Below, in pieces: positions 56,100 through 64,000 of a DNA stretch of 64,000 nt (its first letter is position 1; the number at the start of each line of letters is the position of its first letter). Source of the stretch: Dryomyza anilis (Eukaryota > Arthropoda > Insecta > Diptera > Dryomyzidae); the NCBI GenBank assembly GCA_951804985.1, contig OX638133.1:6716501-6780500 (forward strand), given 5' to 3'. The notes under the pieces are model-generated. The model saw only the letters and a program-made list of their open reading frames with translations, made no database searches and had not been told where the DNA came from. The translations under genes were made by a program, and so were the position numbers.

Positions 56100-56900
56100 T
56101 TCCAACAACGAACCCACCCTTTAAATCAGTGCGCCCTTCGTCGAATCGCTGGCAACAGCAAATTCCATCGTTGACTGCAACAAAGTGCTTTAAAAAGTTA
56201 TTGAACTTAAATTAAAACTTAAATGGTCACCAATGCCATGTGCTGCATGTAGTTTATGTGCAACACGTGACCCCAATAAAAACAGCGACAACAATATAGA
56301 AAAAAAAATCCCACTTTAAAACAGTCAGCAACAGCAAATGCATTGATGCATTTTTAAATACAGACGAGCTAACTGACGCACGCACGCACGCATTCACGCA
56401 AGCAAAGCAACGAAAAGCAACGCAAATGCAACGCGACGTTGACATATCAAACTGCAATTTAAATCAGCGTCAAAGTGTTGCCGACGCACCAACGAAGTGA
56501 CCGAAGACCAACCGACCGGTAAACGTTGCACGCACCCTTTTGTTGCACCGCATAAACCCCATTAACATGCACAGTGGGACCAAAATACGAGCGCTTGACA
56601 TGCTACATACAGCAGTTTCCTCACTAACTGCCCGACTGCAATTAAAAGTTGCTTAAATCCAATTAATAAAAATGACTGGCAAAGACAATGTAACTGCTGT
56701 GATTTTTATTAAGTACTTTAGTCAAATGGTTCCCCCCATGGGCATTTTGTACTCGACTGAAGTTTGAGCACTCAAATCTTGACCTGCAATTGACGGCACT
56801 TTTCCAAAGAAACTTCAATTGTTGCCCACTTGGCGACAACAAGCAGACCGAGAAAATAATCATCGAGAATCATATTACGTCGCCATGTAAATTGTAAGAA
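56100..56900. promoter_or_regulatory. Candidate enhancer-like block
   Basis: The longest non-repetitive, compositionally mixed stretch of the window: GTGCGCCCTTCGTCGAATCG, GCAACACGTGACCCC (CACGTG E-box at 56264), (ACGC)n at 56380, GCGACGTTGACATATC and CCAATTAATAAAAATG (homeodomain-like TAATTA/ATTAAT). Such texture is common in fly developmental enhancers. This is inference. Confidence 0.4.
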
Positions 56901-57530
56901 GGAATTTTTTTTGGTATTATGTTTTAGAAATTTTGATTTATTGTGTATTGCATATATATTTTTTGAAAGAGTTTACATTAGTCTGTTGCTCATGTGTGGC
57001 CCTCTAATATATTGTTGCCATGGTTCATTTCTCAGTAATTATGATGAGTCAAATTTGTGTTCTTATTGTATTTCATTTGCTTTTGAAATAAGATTTTTGA
57101 AATCTATTAAACTATTGTATTACATATTGTAGTTAGCTAATTATTTATGCATTGTGATTTGATCTATTTTTTGTTGTTGTTACCCTACCCTGTATTCTCG
57201 GTATGTTGGCCAAGGTTTCTACATTGAAAAATCTATTGTAATTCAATTTTATTTCCCCCTTTTTAAACAGTTTAAATTTATAAATTTCAATGAAGTGACA
57301 AATTCAAAAACTTTGTTATGGTTTTATTTCAAACAAGAGAGAAATCTGTATGCGGTAAAAGAGATATCAAAAATTAACAAAACGAATACATGGAAAAACA
57401 GTCATATTTTCGATTAAAGCCGACTAAAGTGGAGAAGTAAGAATAATTTAAAATGTTTAAAAATGAAATACGTCGAAAATATTGTCAAATTGTTATTAGA
57501 TCGTAATTATGATGGGATTAAGATTACACC
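56901..57530. other. Unassigned AT-rich DNA
   Basis: No feature is recognised. Confidence 0.5.
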
Positions 57531-57534
57531 TCAA

Positions 57535-57650
57535 GTAGAAAGTTACACTATTAGGGTAGAAGATAATGGTCATGTAATTTCTCGGGTAAGGACAAGGTAA
57601 AATTACATTGACCAGTTTCCTACTCTGAACCAAATGTAGAGGTAAAATTA
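57535..57650. repeat. CCTAGTAGAAATT family fragment
   Basis: CAAGTAGAAAGTTACACTAT, GGTCATGTAATTTC, ATTGACCAGTTTCCTAC and AATGTAGAGGTAAAATT follow the order of 42148-42289. Confidence 0.5.
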
Positions 57651-57682
57651 ATAAAATGTCCTATGCAATTGATGAATGAGTT

Positions 57683-58381
57683 TGAACAGATTTGACTGAA
57701 ATTTAGCACCAGGATACTATGAAGTTCGGAGGATGACATAGGCTATATATGGGCGGGATTTGACCACGGGGCGTTGCATATCCAATACAATCTAAACTTT
57801 CAACGCGTTATAACTTGGGACTTACACCAGCTAAGAAGACTCAAATACAAAAAAGAATTACAAAAGCAAAAACACGAAAACAAAAACACAAAAATAAAAG
57901 AAAAAACACAAAATCAAAACACATAAACAGAATCAAAAAAAAAACAAAGCAAAACACACAAAAGAAAAATACGAAAACAAAGGAAAAAAACAAAAACAAA
58001 AGAAAAGAAAAGCAAAAACACAAAAACTAAAGCAAAACACAAAAGCAAAAACACGTAATTAAAAATAAAAGCAAAAACATAAAAACAAAACACAAAATCT
58101 TTGCTCGAGTCGTGCACGGTTACAAATACACAAAAGCAAAACACAAATGTAAAAATATAAAATAAAAATAAAAGCAAAACACAAAAAAAGTAAAAATATA
58201 AAAACAAAAAATAAAAAATAAAAAATAAATCTTCACGAAATTTACTTAAAATTTGGAATATGTAAACAAACTCAATTAGACTATCGAAAATAAATAATAA
58301 AAATTTTATTTTTTAAATAAAATCACTCCATATCCTTGAATTCACAAAATCTCTGCACGGGTCGTGCACGGGTCCAGCTAG
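57683..58381 (+). mobile_element. Helitron-like element, CTAG 3' end
   Basis: Head TTAGCACCAGGATACTATGA, CTATATATGGGCGGGATTTG, CAACGCGTTATAACTTGG. A central A-rich array follows (57840-58225). Tail ACGAAATTTACTTAAAATTT, AATCACTCCATATCCTTG, GCACGGGTCGTGCACGGGTC, CAGCTAG then T. The CTRR end with a GC-rich terminal hairpin before it fits non-autonomous Helitrons of the DINE-1 kind, which also carry an internal microsatellite. Inference. Confidence 0.55.
57840..58225 (+). repeat. Degenerate (AAAACAAAAGC)n array
   Basis: A-rich, T-poor array as at 17815-18370, with one non-repeat interruption CTTTGCTCGAGTCGTGCACGG at 58100 that resembles the element's own 3' end. Confidence 0.9.
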
Positions 58382-58586
58382 TTCAACAATATTATCCATT
58401 TTCCGGTTTAGTAACGGTATCAGTGCTATTCGGATTTACTGATCTCAAATCTGAGACCCGTTTTGATCCACCGAGTTTTTCTAATCGGAGCTACCTCACG
58501 AAAAACAATGGCAATGGCCTCCGACTTTACCTTCAAAAACCTCTCACTCCAGCCGTTCGGTTTCGGCATTAAACTATAGGTTCTAC

Positions 58587-59496
58587 TAGAGATGGGCATG
58601 TGAGCGTGATTCAAGTGAATCACGCGTGATTGTGATTGAATCCTAATTTTGCTCACGTGATTGTGAGTGAGTGTGAGTAGACCAAAAAATACCGTGAGTA
58701 AATGTGCGTGAGTACAATTATTTCGTGAGTGAGTGAGTCGAATATTTTATAAACTAAAAGAATCTCACTTTTAATTTTTTGTGATTTTTCTATATTTTTG
58801 CTGAACTACAGAACAAGTAGGGCCGCCCCTTGAACTCATAAGGTTTTGGGAAGGCGGCTGCCCACAATTCAGAACTATAATAAATTAAACTCTTACTAAC
58901 CGACCGTCATCTACCCATCCCTTCTTCAACTCTGAGTAAGTTGCAAGGTTTCAGCCAACAATTGATCTAACCCCCCGTACTTAGTATGGGCTACCTAATT
59001 TATGTGGATCATGTAAATAGTTTTGGCTTGGTTTCATAGAAATAGACATAGAATGCGTCTTTTTTTATTTGTTTTTTGTTTTGATATACCCATTTTTGTC
59101 AAAATTTTAATTTTCAATTTCAAATATACATGAAAACTATTTATTGACTTCCGTTTGTTTATTAAGTTTAGTTTGTTCCAGGAGTTCGTGTGGGGTCCCA
59201 TTTTTATTGGAGTTATAAATGTAGTAACCAAAAATATCGATTAAAAAATAGTATGTATAAATATGTATTATTATGCATTCTGAAAACAATAGCAAAAAAC
59301 ATGTGATTCACGTGAATCACGTGTGATTGTGATTGAATCTTAATTTTACTCACGTGATTATGAGTGAGTGTGAGTAGAGCAAAAAAAGGCAATGAGTGAG
59401 TGTGCGTGGTTAGAAAAATTCTTCAGTTTATGGTAGAACACAGAGATGGGCACGTGAGTTATTTTTGACTAACAGTCACGCACGTGCCCATCTCTA
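58587..59496. mobile_element. hAT-like element, TAGAGATGGGCA ends
   Basis: TAGAGATGGGCATGTGAG and CACGTGCCCATCTCTA are inverted ends. The flanks GGTTCTAC (58579-58586) and GCTTCTAC (59497-59504) are an 8 bp duplication with one mismatch. TAGAGATGGGC-type termini are common in hAT elements. Two diverged GTGATTGTGATTGAATC...GAGTGAGTGTGAGTAGA blocks lie near the two ends (58626 and 59323). No transposase frame is present. Confidence 0.75.
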
Positions 59497-59512
59497 GCTT
59501 CTACCATAAACT
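59432..59512. repeat. Palindrome at the right end of the hAT-like element
   Basis: AGTTTATGGTAGAA and CAGAGATGGGCACGTGAG are mirrored by CACGTGCCCATCTCTA and TTCTACCATAAACT. The hairpin therefore contains two facing termini plus copied flank, as if a terminus and its flanking DNA were inverted. Confidence 0.75.
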
Positions 59513-60518
59513 ATAGGTCCATCAAAAAGCTATAAATGTAATGCCATACTATTTTTTTTATTTCAAAAACAAATAATGAAACAAAGCTCAAAAATTTAAT
59601 ATTACGTTACCAACTAGTTTTTTAAATTTTATTTTTGTGTATTGTTCTGGAGAATCAAATGTGCGGTTAGACCTTTTTTGGAATTTTAAAAATGCACTTG
59701 GTAAATTTTATTTCTATCATACAATGACTATCAAATTTTCTTTTACCTTCCAAACTTGTTGATGTTATTTTAGTTCTAATGTAACATGAAATTTGTCAAT
59801 TAGTCACTTTTCTACGTCTGTCACACACATTCACATCACAAAGTATGTCACAACGAAACAGCCCAACTACCCAAACAACATCACTGAGACAGTAATGACA
59901 AATGTTATTGACGCTGTTCCAGATAAGTGCATTCCATCTCTAATTGGCCGTCATACGTAGTGCCTAAAAAAATATATAATAAAAAAAAAATAACGTTGTT
60001 TCGATTTCGAAACCTCGACTTTGTTTTGTAATCACTTCAAGTCTCACTCACATCCATCCATGTTGACAACAACCTGATACCAATGACTATTTCTCACTGT
60101 ACTTGAAGACTTTTGCAAAGCTTGCAAGTTCTGTTTAAAGTTTATTTTTACTGTAAATGTTTTTTAGTGCACGGGTGGTTTTCTTTTTCATTTTTCTACA
60201 AATTGCCACATTTTTATTCGCAGATGTTTTTAAGCGGAATACGATTTTTTTTTTGTTTCCAGTTTGTTTATTTATTTTTTTTATTACACCTGAAGATTGA
60301 GTTTATTTTCTAACGAATCACTAGAATTTATAGACATTTTTATTGTATGCTCGATTTCATGTATTTTGATCTTGAACTAATTTTTTTTTATATGTTTTAT
60401 GTTTTTTGCAACATCGCACAAACAAAATCCAACAATTTCTAAAGGTGCCTATAATAAAATAAATTTCTAATAAAACAAGTGTAAATAATTATCTTTTAAA
60501 TGTTGTTACATTCATAAA
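59513..60518. other. Unassigned intergenic DNA
   Basis: A mixed non-repetitive patch lies at 59800-59960 (CACACACATTCACATCACAA, GACGCTGTTCCAGATAAG). The remainder is T-rich. No gene is seen. Confidence 0.45.
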
Positions 60519-60519
60519 A

Positions 60520-60692
60520 AGCATTATATTGGTATCGACCAACTATTAGATAAGAAAAATATATTTTTTCATATAAACTTTCAAATAATTTAATAGTTTT
60601 CATAAGTTTTCAATATTATTTTGTAGTATTTAATGGTATTTACCTATTAATTAGCAATAATCTCTTTAAAATACTATTAAGTTTATGGTATT
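60520..60692. mobile_element. CACCCAGAAAA MITE fragment
   Basis: TTTTTTCATATAAACTTTCA, GTAGTATTTAATGGTATTTA and AAAATACTATTAAG are interior markers of the family. The ends are not preserved, and a GTCY element abuts on the right. Confidence 0.5.
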
Positions 60693-61424
60693 TATACCCT
60701 ACACCTATGAGGTACAGGGTATATTAACTTTGTGCATATATTGTAACGCCCCTTAGGAGGCGTGTCCGGTATGGAAAAGTATATATATTCTTGATCAGCA
60801 TCACTACCCGAGTCCGTTTAGCCATGTCCGTCTGTCTGTCTGTCCGTCTTGCTGTCTTGCTGTCCGAATACAGAATAACTTGAGAAATACTGATCAGAAT
60901 GCGATGAAATTTCGTCTCAATAAATTTTAGCCAAAAGTAGGAACTGAGTTTGAAAATGAGCCAAATCGGTCAACGGACACGCCCACCTCCCATACAAGTC
61001 ACTTTTATATAACTCTTTCGGAACTAATAACTCGAAAAGTATTCAAGGTATAGTTATAAAATTTAAAATGTATTGTTAGAATTCACCTAAAAATATGTGG
61101 TCCAAAAATGGGCGTGATCCGCCCATTTTTTTTTTCATTATTTCCCGGGTTTTCATAGTGGAAATTTGATTATTAAAATCAAATCTATGAAATATTAGCC
61201 TTTCAAAATTTTAAATATAGACGTGGTCCGCCCAATTACATTTTTCAATTTTTTCTTTTTAGTTTTTTATACTTTATATAATTTTTTAATTTATATAAGA
61301 CGTAAATTTCTGATATATGAATAATATTCTGAGGGTTAATATCCCCACCAAAGGTGTAGGGTATTCCATAGTCGGGCCCGACCGACTATAAAAATCCGCC
61401 CCATGTGACCGAACTTACCCATGT
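60693..61424 (+). mobile_element. GTCY (mini-me-like) element, subfamily A, 3' truncated
   Basis: TATACCCTACACCTATGAGG through GTAACGCCCCTTAGGAGGCG, the core, GTCTGTCTGTCTGTCCG, CGTGATCCGCCCAT and GGGCCCGACCGACTATA to GACCGAACTTACCCATG. The last ~25 bp (ACCTAACTTTCCCAACTCG in other copies) are missing, and a small internal deletion lies near 61300. Confidence 0.82.
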
Positions 61425-62480
61425 TTTTTATCTAAATAAGTGCATAATTTTATTTACAATTAAGTTATGCAGAAATATTTTCTGAAATGTTCGACACGTT
61501 GTATCGATCTGTCAAACCCTTGAGAGATTATCTGACTGGCGTCTCTGTCGTGTACTTTAAGCTGTCATCTGTCAAAATATAGAGCCGTTTTTTTGTTTTG
61601 TTTGAGGAGCCTCGTTAACTCTTCTGACATTGAAAAAACATATTTTTTGTGGTATGACTGACAAGTTGTTAATTTTGGAATATTTTTATTTTTTTGAGAG
61701 AAAATTTTAAATTGCCGAAAAAAATCATTTTACAATCTAATAATTATTCGGGCTCGTTGATCTAACAATAAGATTCCATTTTGCTCTACCACGTTTTGAA
61801 TACTTGAAATTAGCAGTCAAATTTTGTAAATTTCGGGCAGGGAAGACCTTACCTTATTGTTCATGTACAGAATTGTTGCCAAAGATAATATTTTCAGGAA
61901 AATTGTACAAATTAAGTCTTGATAACTTGATATATTCATTTATTATTACATAATACAAAAAAGGTTAACAATAGCTATTTTTAAAAGTGTCAAAATCTCG
62001 CAAATGTCAACATCATTTAAAATATATTTACTTTGCAATTGTAAAACATGAAATTTTTGCTGAAATTCCAAGTATGTGAAACCCAATATAAATATCACAA
62101 ACAGACCGCATAAAACCCCGTTGCAGAATAATAAAAATATTTAAAGTGAAAAAATATGTTGAAAAAAGAACGATAACAAAAAAAAAGAACACGTCAAACA
62201 AAGGTGATAAAATTGCAATTTGTGCATAAAAATGTGGTCAGCGCAATGGATGGACGTGAAAATTCTAAAAAATAAGCAAATCAAGGGTACAGAATATGGG
62301 GAAAAAAGTAAAGTAGAAAAAAAAAATTTTTTTTCATGGAAACTTAAAAAAAAAACTGCTTTATTAGCAAATAATAGTATTTGAAAAAATTACATTAATT
62401 ATATATGAGTTTTATATTGTAGTTTAAAAAAAAAGCATATCATTTTTATAAAAACATAAAAAATAATTTGAAAATATATA
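61425..62480. other. Unassigned AT-rich DNA
   Basis: Mixed composition at 61480-61860, AT-rich after. No feature is recognised. Confidence 0.5.
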
Positions 62481-62731
62481 TCGTCGTTGTAGAACTAAAA
62501 GTCACCAACTAAATTTTTATGAAAATCTGAAATCTCAACTATGTTGGTAATTTATTACAAAAAGTAATAGAACATTTTTTTTATAGTTAAAATATCATTT
62601 AACATTTTCCTATCATTTGGTACAAATACTGAGCTCATCGATTAGAAATTGAAAGACATATAAAGAATTTTGTAAATGAGTAATTAGTATTTTGAAAATG
62701 TAGTTGGTGACTTTTATGTCTACAACGACGA
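62481..62731. mobile_element. TCGTCGTTGTAG MITE
   Basis: TCGTCGTTGTAGAACTAAAA and GTCTACAACGACGA are inverted ends flanked by ATATA and TAT. Inner GTCACCAACTAAATTT is mirrored near 62700. Confidence 0.8.
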
Positions 62732-64000
62732 TATGTAAAATTTCAATGAATCGAAAAAAATAATGGTATCGATATTGATGTTTGAATAATACCTTTCCTT
62801 TAAAAAAAATCGTAATATTTTAAAATTGGTATTCCATAAAGATGACATGAAAATGGCGAGATCAGGTTTGTTATGTCGGGTTTTGATCGGGTAATATTAT
62901 ATAACAAAGATCTGTTACCGATCCAACCTTTAATACAATTTCTACTAGAAAGGTTACAATGTTTTTTTAATTAATATTCAGAGAGCATATTCTGCGTAAT
63001 GCTTACATCAACCAAAATATGAAAACATAATTCTCTCATAATTCCTGACTTAAGGTGTTTTCGATCAACCACTGCCTGCATTCGACCAATTCTTCACAGG
63101 TGTTACGTGCTTGGAATTTCTGACGAAATTATTGTCTACAGTAGTAATTATGTTATAGCAAAGTATTGACAGTTCTTAAGAATTTCAAAATTTTGAATTT
63201 CTTTTTTTTATTCAATTTAATATTCCTGACAGGTGTGAAGAAAAGAACGCACAGGAATGGTGCAAAATTTCGAAACTCAATTTTATCTCTGACACAAATA
63301 AAATAATATGCGCTTTATCAAAGATTTTCTCTAATAGACTATTACATACAATTAACTGTATTTTTTTAATAGTATTTATATAGTTTTTGCTATTAAAATT
63401 GGTCAAAACGATAAATTATTCTTTTAATTAAATACAAAAAAAACTTGAGCATTCTTTTAAATTTAAAATAATATATCTTCATTAAATGTTGATAGTATGG
63501 GAAATACATGTGTGGGAAAAACAAGTTACAAGAAGTTCAAAATTTCCTTCATATATCTATGATGAGATATGGGCATTTCCTGTGGTTCCAGACGGGACAT
63601 TCGTATGCTTAAATCTTTAATATCTCGAAGGAAAATTAATGAATTTACTTCATATATTTTTTTTGTATATAGTTTTAAATGCATATAGTATTAAAAAATT
63701 ATAGAATTCCATAAGGTAGATCAAAAGACATAAATAATAGTTCCGGACGGGGCTAAAACGGAAGTAAATATCGAGGTTCATATGGATATTCCAAAAAGTC
63801 AACGAATTATGTGTAAAAATATTTTTTTTTAAATATTTTAAAAAATAGTTGAAATCATGTGGTCTCTTTATATATTTACACTTTGTTCCTAAAGTTTATA
63901 GTTTTTTCATAATAAATCATATAAAAAATCCGGACGGGACAAAAAATTCCGTATTGAAATTATCAGTACTATTGTTATTCTAAAAATACTTTTTTCGTAC
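62732..64000. other. Unassigned AT-rich DNA to window end
   Basis: 62825-62960 is a CCTAGTAGAAATT-family fragment (GAGATCAGGTTTGTTATG, CAATTTCTACTAGAAAGG). 63360-63425 resembles the CACCCAGAAAA MITE interior (TTGCTATTAAAATTGGTCAA). At 63585, 63742 and 63931 a C(A/G)GACGGG(A/G)C motif recurs. It may belong to a repeat running off the window. Confidence 0.45.

Noticed and set aside
58426..58656. 76-residue minus-strand frame with balanced composition
   Set aside because: It runs into the hAT-like terminus at 58587 and shows no domain I recognise.

Overview
This 64 kb window looks like intergenic or long-intron DNA from a higher (probably calyptrate) fly. The evidence is a strongly AT-rich sequence, no bacterial-style gene packing, and many dipteran repeats. 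These include 'GTCY' elements, in which a (TA)n stretch and an ATTCTTGATCAGCAT core precede (GTCT/GTCC)n; they resemble the dipteran mini-me family as I know it. I support no protein-coding exon. All open frames are short, low in complexity or inside repeats, and none shows a domain I recognise. There is no convincing functional tRNA, no rRNA and no CRISPR. The only tRNA-like sequence is the degenerate head of a SINE-like element on the minus strand near 48.3 kb.

Most of the window is a layered mosaic of short non-autonomous transposons, many with termini and target-site duplications (TSDs) that can be read by eye. 0-12 kb: a tandem pair of GTCY elements each carrying the same MITE (741-1866); a 2.4 kb inverted-terminal element full of CGCACATGTGCG-type palindromes and split by a GTCY element (3573-5934); a TA-flanked MITE (8610-9299); and a minus-strand GTCY element (9320-10090). 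12-26 kb: a TCAGCC-ended element, a GTCY element, a 711 bp element with a GGAACA duplication and a nested foldback, an A-rich Helitron-like element, a 639 bp long-inverted-repeat element, a tandem duplication near 22.4-23.1 kb, and a cluster of Harbinger-like elements with a readable empty site (24.3-25.9 kb). 26-38 kb: copies of the ATCAATATGATGA MITE family, a 768 bp inverted-repeat element, and a three-level nest (31.7-33.1 kb). 38-46 kb: a GC-richer island, a 39 bp minisatellite, a GTCY element nested in an older repeat, and a complete TA-flanked MITE. 46-64 kb: a SINE-like unit, an hAT-like insertion with a perfect 8 bp TSD, two more Helitron-like A-rich arrays, a second hAT-like element, another GTCY element and another MITE.

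Between the repeats lie several GC-richer, more complex blocks (13.8-14.1, 15.7-16.1, 20.6-21.3, 38.4-39.2, 47.4-47.8, 52.4-52.5 and 56.1-56.9 kb). They look like ordinary fly non-coding DNA under possible constraint and are the best candidates for enhancers. That is inference from composition only. Repeat family names below are descriptive labels based on terminal sequence.
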